64,000 nt of DNA from Erwinia sp. E602 (GCF_018141005.1 NZ_CP046582.1:2232001-2296000); one strand, 5' to 3'. Counted from the stretch's first letter, positions 18,396-27,647 are shown. Notes: a model not told the origin generated them from the sequence alone. Made by a program: numbers and translations.

Positions 18396-19532
18396 TTACT
18401 TCAGATTGGTTTTAAAGAACTGGTCAAACTGCGTAAACGGGATTTTACCGGCCGCGTTATCGTACAGGTCAACGTGGTTAGCACCCGGCACCACTACCAG
18501 CTGTTTCTTCGTGCTGCCCACCGCTTTATAAGCGTCTTCGGCAAAGTAGCGCGAGTGGGCGTTTTCACCGGTAACGATCAGCGTCGGAATGGTGATTTCC
18601 TTCGCGTAGCTCAGCAGCGGCATATTCATAAACGACAGCGGCATGGTGGCGGTCCAGGCACCGTTAGAGTTGACGGAGCGCGCGTGGAAGCCGCGCGGCA
18701 GGCGATAGTAGTCAAAGAACTCTTTCAGCACCGGGTTTGGGTCAGCTGGTAACGCTTCCGGCAGAATGCGCTCGGCGGCGGTAACGCGGCCGTCTTTATC
18801 AACGTAGAGATCGTGGCTGCCCGCCGCCGGGGAGCCGTTCTCAGCATCCTTCCAGCGCTGCTGGTTCAGATAGCCCAGCACCGCGCGCCGGTCGGCCGTG
18901 GTGTAACGATCTTTGCCATCACCCACGCCGTGGCCCATCGCCCGGCTCATATCGTACATGACGCTGGTCGCGACCGCTTTTACGCGGGTGTCCATCGCGG
19001 CGGCGTTAAGCGCCATGCCGCCCCAGCCGCAGATGCCGAGCAGTCCGATGCGGTTGCGATCCACCTCTTTCTGTAAGCCGAGGAAATCCACCGCCGCGCT
19101 AAAGTCTTCGGTGTTGATATCCGGCGAGGCGACGTTACGCGGAGAACCGCCGCTTTCACCGGTGTAAGAAGGGTCGAAGGCCAGCGTCACAAAGCCCTGT
19201 TCGGCGAGGGTCTGCGCGTACAGACCGCTCGACTGCTCCTTCACCGCGCCAAACGGCCCGCTTAAGGCGATCGCGGCCAGCTTAGCGTCGCCACGGGTTT
19301 TGGGCAGATACAGATCGCCGACCAGGGTGATGCCGTAGCGGGTCTGGAATGACACCTTGCGGTGTTCCACCTTGTCGCTCTCGGCGAAGGTTTTGTCCCA
19401 TGTCTTTACCATTGATACGGGCAGGTTTGGATTGGTGGTATCAGCATAACTCATTGTTGCAACTACACTTATTGACGCGCACAGCAGCATGGCAGGTATC
19501 GCGCTGGTCAGTTTACGGGTGAAAGCGATCAT
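18396..19532 (-). CDS. Secreted alpha/beta hydrolase with a cysteine at the nucleophile elbow
   Basis: A 378-residue protein with a signal peptide (residues 1-30, ending MSYA) and an alpha/beta hydrolase fold. The nucleophile elbow reads LLGICGWGG with Cys168 where serine is usual, as in dienelactone hydrolase-like members. The C-terminal histidine is in PGANHVDLYD, and an acid is likely near TGENAHSRYF. The substrate is unknown. It diverges from a LysR regulator across 198 bp holding a symmetrical operator-like site, so it is probably that regulator's target, perhaps together with the downstream pump gene. Confidence 0.82.
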   Translation of the reverse strand: MIAFTRKLTSAIPAMLLCASISVVATMSYADTTNPNLPVSMVKTWDKTFAESDKVEHRKVSFQTRYGITLVGDLYLPKTRGDAKLAAIALSGPFGAVKEQSSGLYAQTLAEQGFVTLAFDPSYTGESGGSPRNVASPDINTEDFSAAVDFLGLQKEVDRNRIGLLGICGWGGMALNAAAMDTRVKAVATSVMYDMSRAMGHGVGDGKDRYTTADRRAVLGYLNQQRWKDAENGSPAAGSHDLYVDKDGRVTAAERILPEALPADPNPVLKEFFDYYRLPRGFHARSVNSNGAWTATMPLSFMNMPLLSYAKEITIPTLIVTGENAHSRYFAEDAYKAVGSTKKQLVVVPGANHVDLYDNAAGKIPFTQFDQFFKTNLK

Positions 19533-19650
19533 CTAAATCCCCAGGGTAAATAACAGAGAAGGTACAGCGCGCCCAGGGCAACGCTGCGGTGCTTTGTTCA
19601 GTTGTACACACTATACTCAGCATAAAAGAAGCTGATTAGTGGGGTTGAGA

Positions 19651-19676
19651 TGCTATGATTCATAGCAAATTGCTAT
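19651..19676. promoter_or_regulatory. LysR-type operator with three alternating half-sites
   Basis: TGCTATG-ATT-CATAGCA (19651-19667) is a perfect palindrome. It overlaps a second one, ATAGCA-AAT-TGCTAT (19662-19676), which also fits the LysR T-N11-A rule. The middle half-site is shared. The site lies between the divergent hydrolase and LysR genes. Confidence 0.75.
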
Positions 19677-19730
19677 CAATGAGGGCGCTGTGATGGCCCT
19701 TCCTGAATGCTGCTGCCTGGAAGAAGATGA

Positions 19731-20615
19731 ATGACCAAACGCGAAAACTACAATGAGATCTGGCTGTTTCTGCACGTGGTGCGCGAGGGCAGCTTCACCG
19801 CCGCGGCCCGGCGGCTGGGGCTGGCACAGTCGGGGATCAGCCGCTCCGTTCGCGAACTGGAAGAACGGCTCGGCGTGCAGCTGCTGGTGCGCACCACGCG
19901 CCGGCTGTCGTTAACCCAGGCAGGTGAGCAGCTTTACCAGACCGCAGAATCCGGCTTTGACGCGTTAGACGCGGGGCTGGCCACGCTGGCCCACTATCGC
20001 ACCACACCCTCCGGCACGGTGCGCATCAACGCCAGCCAGCACGCGATTGATAAAGTTCTGCTGCCTAAGCTGGCGGTGCTTAAACAACACTATCCTGATA
20101 TCCGTCTTGAGCTGATCGGCGAAGGGCGCTTTGTCGATATTATCGCCGAACGGTTTGATGCCGGCGTGCGGCTGGGGCCGGAGGTGGCACAGGGGATGGT
20201 GGCGGTGCGCATTACCCCGGATATGGGTATGGCCGTGGTCGGCTCGCCCGAACATTTTCGCCGTTACGGCTTTCCACAAATCCCGGCCGATTTAGCCAGC
20301 CATCCCTGCATTGCCTATCAGTTTGCCGACGGCAGCCTTTACTCATGGGAGTTGATCCAGGACGGTAAAACGGTGAGCCACCGGCCGCAGGGGCAGTGGG
20401 TGTTCGCAGACAGCTATATGGAAGCTAAGGCGGCCAGGCTCGGGCTCGGGCTGGCTTATGTCCCCGAAGAGCTGATTGCTGACGATCTGGAGCAAGGAAG
20501 CTTAATCCGGGTTTTACACCGCCACAGCCAGCGTATGGAAGGATCGTTTCTCTATTATCCTCACCGTAACGTCTCGCCTGCGCTGAGAGTGGTGATCGAT
20601 CTGTTGAAAATCTGA
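19731..20615 (+). CDS. LysR family transcriptional regulator of the divergent hydrolase
   Basis: A 294-residue LysR regulator. The winged helix-turn-helix covers residues 7-66 (FLHVVREGSFTAAARRLGLAQSGISRSVRELEERLG), followed by a substrate-binding-like domain from about residue 90. It belongs to the broad group that includes AaeR/DsdC-like and quinone-response regulators; the ligand is unknown. Its operator is probably the three-half-site element at 19651-19676, which would serve both repression of itself and control of the hydrolase gene. The end faces ynfM tail to tail. Confidence 0.88.
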   Translation: MTKRENYNEIWLFLHVVREGSFTAAARRLGLAQSGISRSVRELEERLGVQLLVRTTRRLSLTQAGEQLYQTAESGFDALDAGLATLAHYRTTPSGTVRINASQHAIDKVLLPKLAVLKQHYPDIRLELIGEGRFVDIIAERFDAGVRLGPEVAQGMVAVRITPDMGMAVVGSPEHFRRYGFPQIPADLASHPCIAYQFADGSLYSWELIQDGKTVSHRPQGQWVFADSYMEAKAARLGLGLAYVPEELIADDLEQGSLIRVLHRHSQRMEGSFLYYPHRNVSPALRVVIDLLKI

Positions 20616-20630
20616 TTCGCCCAATCGCGC

Positions 20631-21884
20631 TCAGAGCCGTTTAACAAACAGCCGGTTACCCACCAGCAGCGCCGCCAGCAGCAGCAGGGTGATAAATGCG
20701 CTGATGCCGTACCAGCCGTAATGACGCCAGAATACCCCGCCCAGCGTCCCGGCCACGCTGGAGCCGAGATAGTAGCAGAACAGATACAGCGCCGAGGCCT
20801 GGCCTTTGGCGCGGCGGGTGCGCGGGCCGATCCAGCCGCTGGCCACCGCGTGGGCGGCAAAGAAGCCGGCGGTAAACAGCATCATCCCCGGCAGGATCAG
20901 CCACAGGCTGTTAAACAGAGTAATCAGCAGGCCGCTGAGCATCAGCGCGGTCGAGAACAGCATCACCGGCGCGCGGCCAAACCTCGCCGTCATCGCCCCC
21001 GCCTTTGGCGAGCTCCACGAACCGGTCAGATAGACCAGCGACAGCAGCCCAACCGTGGCCTGACTCATTGACCAGGGGGCGGCGAGCAGGCGGTAGCCAA
21101 TATAGTTAAACAGCGTCACAAAGGCGCCCATCAGCAGAAACCCCTGCAAAAACAGCAGCGGCAGGCCGGCATCGCGCCACAGCAGGCGGAAGTTAATCAG
21201 CAGCTTGCAGGGCCGCAGCGAGGCCGGACGAAAATGACGCGAGGCGGGCAGGATCTTCCAGAACATCACCGCCGAGGCCAGCGCAAAGCAGCCGATGGTC
21301 GCCACCGCTACCCGCCAGCCGCTGAAATCGGTGATCACCCCGCTCACCAGGCGGCCGCTCATACCGCCAATCGAATTGCCGCTGATATACAGCCCCATTG
21401 CCAATGCCACCATACCGGGGTGCATCTCTTCGCTGAGGTAGGTCATGCCGACCGCCGCCACGCCGCTCAGCGCCAGCCCGGTCAGCGCGCGCATGATTAA
21501 AATTCCGTGCCAGCTGCTCATGGTGGCTGAGAGAAGCGTAAAGATCCCCGCCAGCATCAGCGCCGTCACCATCACCGATTTCCGGCCGACGGCATCGGAC
21601 AGCGGCCCGACAATCAACAGCCCCAGCGCCAGCATGGCGGTGGCGATTGACAGCGAAACGCTGCTGGCCGCCGGCGAGATAGCAAACTGCTGCGACAGTA
21701 CCGGCAGGATCGGCTGCACGCAGTAGAGCAGGGCGAAGGTCGCCAGCCCGGCGCTGAACAGCGCCAGCGTCACGCGCATAAACTGCGGCGTACCGCGTTG
21801 AATATAGTCAGTGGCAGGGGAGGATAACGGTTCAGTACGATCAACGCCGTCTTCAACGATGACGGCAGCGGATGAGCGGTTCAC
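20631..21884 (-). CDS. ynfM: YnfM-type MFS transporter
   Basis: A 417-residue, 12-helix MFS protein of the same length as E. coli YnfM and nearly identical in its first segment (RGTPQFMRVTLALFSAGLAT). YnfM has been linked to arabinose/drug-type efflux, with no firm substrate. Translation should start at the GTG at 21884, preceded by AAGGA at good spacing. It diverges from the LysR gene ynfL over 102 bp, the same pairing as in E. coli. Confidence 0.92.
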   Translation of the reverse strand: MNRSSAAVIVEDGVDRTEPLSSPATDYIQRGTPQFMRVTLALFSAGLATFALLYCVQPILPVLSQQFAISPAASSVSLSIATAMLALGLLIVGPLSDAVGRKSVMVTALMLAGIFTLLSATMSSWHGILIMRALTGLALSGVAAVGMTYLSEEMHPGMVALAMGLYISGNSIGGMSGRLVSGVITDFSGWRVAVATIGCFALASAVMFWKILPASRHFRPASLRPCKLLINFRLLWRDAGLPLLFLQGFLLMGAFVTLFNYIGYRLLAAPWSMSQATVGLLSLVYLTGSWSSPKAGAMTARFGRAPVMLFSTALMLSGLLITLFNSLWLILPGMMLFTAGFFAAHAVASGWIGPRTRRAKGQASALYLFCYYLGSSVAGTLGGVFWRHYGWYGISAFITLLLLAALLVGNRLFVKRL

Positions 21885-21986
21885 AAAGATTCCTTAGTCG
21901 CGAGGAGGAGTAACACCTTGCTAAGCGTAAGAAAATTCCATTAGGATGTATAATATATTAATAATCTCGATTGAGACGTTTAAGCT

Positions 21987-22898
21987 ATGAATGTTGAGTT
22001 GCGTCATCTGCGCTATTTTATCGCCGTCGCGGAAGAGCTGCACTTTGGCCGCGCCGCCGCGCGGCTCAATATCTCGCAGCCGCCGCTCAGCCAGCAGATC
22101 CAGCAGCTGGAGCAGGAGATTGGCGCGCGGCTGCTGGCGCGCACCAACCGCAGCGTGCGGCTGACCGCGGCCGGCCAGCAGTTTCTCGCCGACGCGCGGC
22201 TGATCCTGCAAAACGTCAGCCAGGCGGCGGATAAAGCCGCACGCCTGCACCGAGGTGATGAGGGGGAGCTGCGCATCGGCTTTACCTCCTCCGCGCCCTT
22301 TATCAGCGGCGTCTCTGACGCGCTGTTCAGCTTTCGCCGGCGCTACCCGGACGTGCATATCCAGATGCAGGAAATTAATACCCGCCAGCTGCTGGCACCG
22401 CTCAGCGACGGGCGGCTGGATCTGGGGGTGATGCGCAACACCGCGCTGCCGGATAATCTCAGCCATCAGCTGCTGCTGGAAGAGCCGATGTACGCGCTGA
22501 TGCACCGCGATCATCGTTTGGCCGGCCGCGCACGGCTGTCGATTACCGAGCTGGCCGGCGAACCGCTGGTGTTTTTCGATCCGCAGGGCGGCACCGCGCT
22601 GTACGGGGAGACCCTCGCGCTGCTGCAGCGCTATCAGATTGAGCCGACCATCACCCAGGAGGTCGGTGAAGCGATGACCATCATTGGCCTGGTCTCCACC
22701 GGTCTTGGCGTATCGATCCTGCCCGCGTCATTCCGCCGGGTGGGGCTGGCCGACGTGGTGTGGATCCCGCTGGCGGAGGCCGACGCGCGATCTGAGGTGT
22801 GGCTGGTATGGGCGCATCAGCGCGAACGCTCGGCGAGCACCGCGGCGATGATGTCGCTGTTACTGCAGTCCCGCCCCTCTGAATCGCTGAAAACCTGA
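21987..22898 (+). CDS. ynfL: LysR family regulator YnfL
   Basis: A 303-residue LysR regulator with the N-terminal helix-turn-helix ELHFGRAAARLNISQPPLSQ and a typical effector domain. It is divergent from ynfM and matches E. coli YnfL in position and type, so it probably controls the pump gene. Effector unknown. The 102-bp spacer is AT-rich and contains TATAATATATTAATAATC, suited to a promoter and operator. Confidence 0.9.
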   Translation: MNVELRHLRYFIAVAEELHFGRAAARLNISQPPLSQQIQQLEQEIGARLLARTNRSVRLTAAGQQFLADARLILQNVSQAADKAARLHRGDEGELRIGFTSSAPFISGVSDALFSFRRRYPDVHIQMQEINTRQLLAPLSDGRLDLGVMRNTALPDNLSHQLLLEEPMYALMHRDHRLAGRARLSITELAGEPLVFFDPQGGTALYGETLALLQRYQIEPTITQEVGEAMTIIGLVSTGLGVSILPASFRRVGLADVVWIPLAEADARSEVWLVWAHQRERSASTAAMMSLLLQSRPSESLKT

Positions 22899-23042
22899 GC
22901 GTAACGGGCAGCATTATGTGCTGCAAATCACATTTCGAATCAAATATTTGACGCCCGCTGCGAAGTGTTTCACCATAGCGAATGGCTTTATTTTGAAGCC
23001 CGAAAATAAGTATCAGGATGGGTGCGTAGTGGGAGCAGGGGT

Positions 23043-24260
23043 GTGATTGCTGACGGTCAGCCTGGTCATATAGATCAGATTAAACAGACAAATGCCGGCG
23101 CGGTATATCGCCTGATCGACCGCTATGGCCCGATTTCGCGTATCGAGCTCTCCAAGCGTGCCCAGCTGGCCCCCGCCAGCATCACCAAAATCGTCCGTGA
23201 GATGTTGGAAGCACACCTGGTGCAGGAGACCGAGTTTCAGGATCCGGGCAGCCGCGGCCGCCCGGCGATTGGGCTGGTGCTGGACACCGACGCCTGGCAT
23301 TTTCTCTCGGTGCGCCTTGGCAACGGCGAGATGACCCTCGCGCTGCGTGACCTCAGCTGTAAAATCATCGTTGAACAGCTTATCCCGCTGCCGGCGGAGG
23401 CCGACGAGCCGCTGCTGACGCGCATCGTTCAGCAGATCGACCAGTTCTTTATTCTGCACCAGCGCCGGCTGGAGCGTCTGACCGCGATCGCCATCACCCT
23501 GCCGGGGCGCGTTAACGCGCAGACCGGCGTCGTCCACCGCATGCCGTTCTACCCGGTCAACGATATGCCGCTTGGCCCGGAGCTGCGCAAGCGCACCGGT
23601 CTGCCGGTCTATATCCAGCAGGACGTCTGCGCCTGGACCATGGCGGAGTCGCTGTTTGGTGCGGCGCGCGACGCCAGCGACGTGCTGCAGGTGGTGATTG
23701 ACCATAACGTTGGCGCCGGGGTAATTACCGGCGGCCGCCTGCTGCACGGCGGTACCTCCAGTCTGGTCGAAATCGGCCACACGCAGGTCGATCCCTGGGG
23801 CACCCGCTGTTACTGCGGCAACAACGGCTGCCTGGAGACGGTGGCCAGCACCGACCGGCTGCTGGAGCTGGCCGCCCAGCGCATGCAGGCGTCGATGAGC
23901 TCCAGCCTGCACCATCAGCCGTTAACGGTGGCTTCGCTGTGCGACGCCGCGCTGGCCGGCGACCCGCTGGCGATTGAGGTGATCACCGGCGTCGGCAACA
24001 GCGTTGGCCGCATCCTGGCAATTATGGTCAACCTGTTTAACCCGCAGAAGATCTTAATCGGTTCGCCGCTTAACCGCGCGCAGGCGATCCTGTTCCCGGC
24101 GATTGATGCCTGCATCAGCCAGCAGGCGCTGCCGGACTACAGCCGCGCGCTGCAGGTGGAGGCCACCCGTTACCCGAACGACGGCACGCTGCCCGGTGCC
24201 GCGCTGGTAAAAGACGCGATGTATAACGGTTCCTTACTGATCTCCCTGCTGCAGGGCTGA
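23043..24260 (+). CDS. mlc: Global sugar repressor Mlc (ROK family)
   Basis: A 405-residue ROK-family repressor that controls PTS genes (ptsG, manXYZ, malT in E. coli) and is itself held at the membrane by unphosphorylated PtsG. The helix-turn-helix is in the first 70 residues (ISRIELSKRAQLAPASITKIVREML), and the zinc motif is CYCGNNGCLET. The C-terminus VKDAMYNGSLLISLLQG matches E. coli Mlc. An earlier GTG at 23022 lacks support; GGAG at 23032 places the start at the GTG at 23043, giving the usual QPGHIDQIKQTNAGAVYRL beginning. Confidence 0.94.
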   Translation: MIADGQPGHIDQIKQTNAGAVYRLIDRYGPISRIELSKRAQLAPASITKIVREMLEAHLVQETEFQDPGSRGRPAIGLVLDTDAWHFLSVRLGNGEMTLALRDLSCKIIVEQLIPLPAEADEPLLTRIVQQIDQFFILHQRRLERLTAIAITLPGRVNAQTGVVHRMPFYPVNDMPLGPELRKRTGLPVYIQQDVCAWTMAESLFGAARDASDVLQVVIDHNVGAGVITGGRLLHGGTSSLVEIGHTQVDPWGTRCYCGNNGCLETVASTDRLLELAAQRMQASMSSSLHHQPLTVASLCDAALAGDPLAIEVITGVGNSVGRILAIMVNLFNPQKILIGSPLNRAQAILFPAIDACISQQALPDYSRALQVEATRYPNDGTLPGAALVKDAMYNGSLLISLLQG

Positions 24261-24380
24261 TAAACCCACTAAACCTTGCGCCAGCGCAATTCCCGCCACC
24301 CTGGGCTGCACTAAAATTTTCCCTCGTCACTTAGGTGTTCATTGGTCATTACGGGCAGCTTCTGCCTGTTGGAGTCCCTG

Positions 24381-25046
24381 ATGTTAGAGAGAATATTTGT
24401 CACCGGTACCGATACCGAGGTGGGAAAAACGGTGGTCTCCCGTGCGCTGCTGCAGGCGCTGGTGGCCGCAGAAAAGCAGGCGGTCGGTTTTAAGCCGGTG
24501 GGTAAAGGCAGCCAGCAGACGGCCGACGGGCTGCGCAACAAAGATGCGCTGGTATTACAGCACTCCTCTTCGCTGCCGCTGGCCTATCAGGCGGTCAATC
24601 CGGTGACGCTGCCGGACGATGAGATCGGCACCAGCGGTGCCGCGATCGACTACGCCACCCTGAGCGATGGCCTGCAGGCGCTGACCGCACGGGCAGACTG
24701 CGTGGTGGTGGAAGGAACCGGCGGCTGGCGCAGCCTGATGGGCGACCTGCGCCCGTTGTCCGACTGGGTGGTGCAGGAACGGCTGCCGGTGGTACTGGTG
24801 GTAGGCATCAAACCGGGCTGTATCAGTCACGCGCTGCTCACCGCGCAGGCGATCCTGCAGGACGGCCTGCCGCTGCTCGGCTGGGTGGCCAACCGCATCA
24901 ATCCAGGCCTGGCGCACTATGCGGAAATTATCGCGGTGCTGGCGGAAAAAATCCCGGCCCCGATGCTCGGCGAGCTGCCCTACCTGCCGCGCGCGGAAAC
25001 CCGCGAACTGGCGCGTTATATCGATCTCTCGGCGCTGTCTCTCTGA
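24381..25046 (+). CDS. bioD: Dethiobiotin synthetase-like protein (BioD2/YnfK)
   Basis: A 221-residue ATP-dependent dethiobiotin synthetase-type protein. The P-loop is GTDTEVGKT, and VVVEGTGGWRSL carries the acidic ATP/Mg site. Its place after mlc matches E. coli ynfK (BioD2), the second BioD copy outside the bio operon, which can make dethiobiotin. The frame opens at 24342, but GGAG at 24371 directs initiation at the ATG at 24381. Whether it contributes to biotin synthesis here or is a spare copy cannot be told. Confidence 0.9.
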   Translation: MLERIFVTGTDTEVGKTVVSRALLQALVAAEKQAVGFKPVGKGSQQTADGLRNKDALVLQHSSSLPLAYQAVNPVTLPDDEIGTSGAAIDYATLSDGLQALTARADCVVVEGTGGWRSLMGDLRPLSDWVVQERLPVVLVVGIKPGCISHALLTAQAILQDGLPLLGWVANRINPGLAHYAEIIAVLAEKIPAPMLGELPYLPRAETRELARYIDLSALSL

Positions 25047-25381
25047 TTATCTGAACGGCTGAGGGGGCTCACTCCAGCCGATCACATTTCATGTTCGCCC
25101 TCTGCCACACTCTCGCTCTCGTTTCCCTTACTGCCTGTGCCGTCGCTAATGCGCGCTGAACTCTGTTGATCTCCTCTCTGCGGTGAGCCTGAACGCGCAC
25201 GCGCGACGGCGTGTATTCCCTGCGACCGGCAAGGCTTAAACGGTGCGGCCCGCTGGTGTAACGCCTTTAAGATCATAATTCCTTGCCGGTTTGCGTACGC
25301 CGTTGCAAAAAATCCGCACAGACGGGAAACTGACCGGCAAAAAATGATGCACACTGTCAGAAGACGTTAAAAAGGGATGAT
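25047..25381. other. Intergenic region upstream of the DHA2 pump with an inverted repeat
   Basis: No gene is supported. ACCGGCAAGG (25225-25234) and CCTTGCCGGT (25281-25290) are perfect 10-bp arms 46 bp apart, and ACCGGCAA occurs once more near 25331, close to the pump gene. These may be operator half-sites. A 90-codon frame on the minus strand has no recognisable product. Confidence 0.4.
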
Positions 25382-26839
25382 ATGACAGACACCACTGCAC
25401 ATACCGTGACGCACCGTCACTGGGTACTGATCGCCTGCATGCTGGCGATGTTTATGGCGGCAATCGAAGTGACCATCGTCGCCACGGCGATGCCGACCAT
25501 TATTGCCGATCTCGGCGGCTTCTCGCAGTTTGGCTGGGTATTCTCGATTTACCTGCTGACCCAGGCGGTGACCGTACCGATCTACGGCCGGCTGGCGGAT
25601 CTGTGGGGGCGTAAGAAAGTGTTCTTTATCGGCACCGGGCTGTTCCTGCTTGGCTCGGTGCTGTGCGGGTTTGCCAGCCATATGGGCTGGCTGATCCTGT
25701 TTCGCGCGTTTCAGGGGCTGGGGGCCGGGGCGATTATGCCGCTGACCTCAACCATCGTCGCCGATATCTACTCGCCGAAAGAGCGCGCCGGGGTACAGGG
25801 CTGGCTCTCCAGCGTGTGGGGCGTGGCGGCCATCGTCGGCCCGCTGACCGGGGCCTGGCTGGTGCAGCACTTTAACTGGGCGCTGATCTTCTGGGTCAAC
25901 GTGCCGGTGGGTATTATCTCGATGCTGCTGCTGGCGCGGTTCTTCAGCGAAAGCCCGTCGGCGCGCGGCCAGCGCATCCGCGTAGCGGGGAGCGTCTGGT
26001 TAATGCTGGCGGTCAGCGCCTTACTGGCCGCGCTGCTGCAGGCAGAAAGCCTCGGCTACTGGAGCCTGCTGCTGCTGGCGCTGGCCGTGGTCGCCGGATC
26101 CCGCCTGCTGCTGCATGAGCGCACGGCCAGCGAGCCGCTGTTCCCGCCGGTGATCTGGCGCAGCCGCCCGCTGCTGGCCGGCAACCTCGGTAACCTGGCG
26201 ATCGGCGCGGCAATGATGGGCATCAGCGCGTTTTTGCCTACCTGGATCCAGGGCGTTAACGGCGGCACGCCGCTGCAGGCGGGCAGTGCGCTGGCGATGA
26301 TGTCGATCGGCTGGCCGCTGGCCAGCACGCTGAGCGGGCGGCTGATGCAGTGGAGTTCCTACCGGTTTACCGCGCTGCTGGGATCGCTGCTGCTGATCGC
26401 CGGCACCGCGATGCTGCTGGCGCTGCACCTCGGCAGCCCGATCTGGTACGCCGGGCTGTCTGCCTTCGTCATCGGCACCGGAATGGGCATGACCAGCACC
26501 ACCTTCTTACTGGCGGTGCAGAACAATGCAGAGTTCTCAATTCGTGGCATCTGCACCGCGTCTATTATGTTCAGCCGCATGCTCGGCTCGGCGCTGGGCA
26601 CCGCGGTGATGGGCGCGGTACTGAACTACAACCTGCTGCTCCGGCTACCTGACTACCGCGATCCGGTGCAACAGATTATGTCGCACCCGCAGCGTGAACG
26701 GCTGACCGAAGGAGGGCTGCAGCAGATGCTGGCGGAAATCGCCCATTCGCTGCACTGGGTGTTTGCCGTTTCGCTGGTAATTGCCTGCGCCAGCCTGCTG
26801 ATCTCCAGACTGGTGCCGGCGCAGAAACTGCACCACTGA
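25382..26839 (+). CDS. DHA2 family multidrug MFS transporter
   Basis: A 485-residue, 14-helix major facilitator of the EmrB/QacA (DHA2) group. Helix 1 carries MLAMFMAAIEVTIVATAMPT, the helix 2-3 loop has GRLADLWGRKKVF, and motif C lies near GVAAIVGPLTGAWLV. Such proteins expel hydrophobic cations and other toxic compounds by proton exchange; the substrate is not predictable. No regulator is adjacent and no membrane-fusion partner gene is nearby, so it would act alone in the inner membrane. Confidence 0.88.
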   Translation: MTDTTAHTVTHRHWVLIACMLAMFMAAIEVTIVATAMPTIIADLGGFSQFGWVFSIYLLTQAVTVPIYGRLADLWGRKKVFFIGTGLFLLGSVLCGFASHMGWLILFRAFQGLGAGAIMPLTSTIVADIYSPKERAGVQGWLSSVWGVAAIVGPLTGAWLVQHFNWALIFWVNVPVGIISMLLLARFFSESPSARGQRIRVAGSVWLMLAVSALLAALLQAESLGYWSLLLLALAVVAGSRLLLHERTASEPLFPPVIWRSRPLLAGNLGNLAIGAAMMGISAFLPTWIQGVNGGTPLQAGSALAMMSIGWPLASTLSGRLMQWSSYRFTALLGSLLLIAGTAMLLALHLGSPIWYAGLSAFVIGTGMGMTSTTFLLAVQNNAEFSIRGICTASIMFSRMLGSALGTAVMGAVLNYNLLLRLPDYRDPVQQIMSHPQRERLTEGGLQQMLAEIAHSLHWVFAVSLVIACASLLISRLVPAQKLHH

Positions 26840-26858
26840 ATTCCCGTTAACAAAAAAA

Positions 26859-26885
26859 ATGCCGGTCACCTTAAGTGACCGGCAT
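26859..26885 (-). terminator. ynfD terminator
   Basis: ATGCCGGTCAC and GTGACCGGCAT form a perfect 11-bp stem around CTTAA. Eight A's on the plus strand give a U-run for minus-strand transcripts from ynfD, whose stop is 30 bp away. It also separates ynfD from the convergent pump gene. Confidence 0.9.
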
Positions 26886-26914
26886 CAGGCCGCCTCATTT
26901 AAAGCCATTATCGC

Positions 26915-27214
26915 TTACTGTGCAGGCGCGTCCTGCGACGATCCCGCCGAGGCCGGCACATTGCTGTCGCCGTCGTTGCCGCTGCGCTTATAGACAATCT
27001 TCTGCGAATCATTTTCGCAGTGTCCAACCACCTGGCCGCCTGCCTGGTCCGCCTGATCGTTCGGCACCACGTCCAGCGTGAAGCCTGACGCCGGCACGCC
27101 GTTGTTAATAATTTTCTGATTGATATCCGCTTTGACCGATTCGCATGATGCCTGAGCCGCCAGCGGGGTGGCGACGATCAGTGCGGTTAACATCCACTTA
27201 AAACCTTTCATCAT
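26915..27214 (-). CDS. ynfD: DUF1161 family periplasmic protein YnfD
   Basis: A 99-residue protein with a signal peptide (MMKGFKWMLTALIVATPLAAQA) and a small DUF1161 domain with two cysteines (SCESVKADI and GHCENDSQ) likely to form a disulfide. The last 20 residues are low-complexity (Asn, Asp, Ser, Ala). It matches E. coli YnfD in type and neighbourhood. Function unknown. Confidence 0.88.
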   Translation of the reverse strand: MMKGFKWMLTALIVATPLAAQASCESVKADINQKIINNGVPASGFTLDVVPNDQADQAGGQVVGHCENDSQKIVYKRSGNDGDSNVPASAGSSQDAPAQ

Positions 27215-27302
27215 TTCATCCTTATGCGTTGAATCAGCGCTAATTATATGTCAAATCAGCAGGTCTGCAGGCCGGCACGGCTAATCAGCCGCATTTTCCT
27301 GT

Positions 27303-27647
27303 TTACGGAGCCACCGGGCGGCCGCTGCGGCGGTCGAGGCAGCGCAGGGTGTTCGGCTCCCAGTAGGCGTTAACGTTAAGGCTTTTCTCACAGTTATCGC
27401 GGGTGTCGAAGGCGCGATCGGCCTTATCAAACTCTTTCTCAACGCGGTTATTTACCTTGCCGCGCAGGCGGTGGGTGTCGTCCCACTGCTCTTTTTCCTG
27501 GCGTGCCTGCTCATTGCTCAGCGCATTGTTGCCGTCCTGAATAATCAGGCGGTCTGTGCGCGCCTGGGCAGCGTGCTGCACGGAGAACAGCGCTGCCAGC
27601 AGCAGAGGCAGGGCGGTGCGGGTCAGGCGTTGGGGCAATCTCTTCAT
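27303..27647 (-). CDS. ynfB: UPF0482 (DUF1283) family protein YnfB
   Basis: A 114-residue protein with a signal peptide (residues 1-29, ending AAQA) and a mature part rich in charged residues. Two cysteines (DNCEKSL, LRCLDRR) near the C-terminus may form a disulfide. It matches E. coli YnfB, next to ynfA. Function unknown. It diverges from ynfA. Confidence 0.88.
   Translation of the reverse strand: MKRLPQRLTRTALPLLLAALFSVQHAAQARTDRLIIQDGNNALSNEQARQEKEQWDDTHRLRGKVNNRVEKEFDKADRAFDTRDNCEKSLNVNAYWEPNTLRCLDRRSGRPVAP

Noticed and set aside
19453..19470. GTTGCAACTACACTT as a second Ter site
   Set aside because: It differs from the Ter core at several conserved positions, including the GTTGTAACTA block, and lies within the hydrolase signal-peptide codons.
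21940..21970. AT-rich stretch TATAATATATTAATAATC as a dif site
   Set aside because: It lacks the XerC/XerD arm sequences and fits a promoter or LysR site between ynfM and ynfL better.
25082..25354. A 90-codon minus-strand frame upstream of the DHA2 pump
   Set aside because: Low-complexity translation, no ribosome binding site, and no recognisable domain.
25405..25419. GTGAC...GTCAC as a matS site
   Set aside because: The two halves are separated by 5 bp, not 3, and it lies in the first codons of the pump gene.
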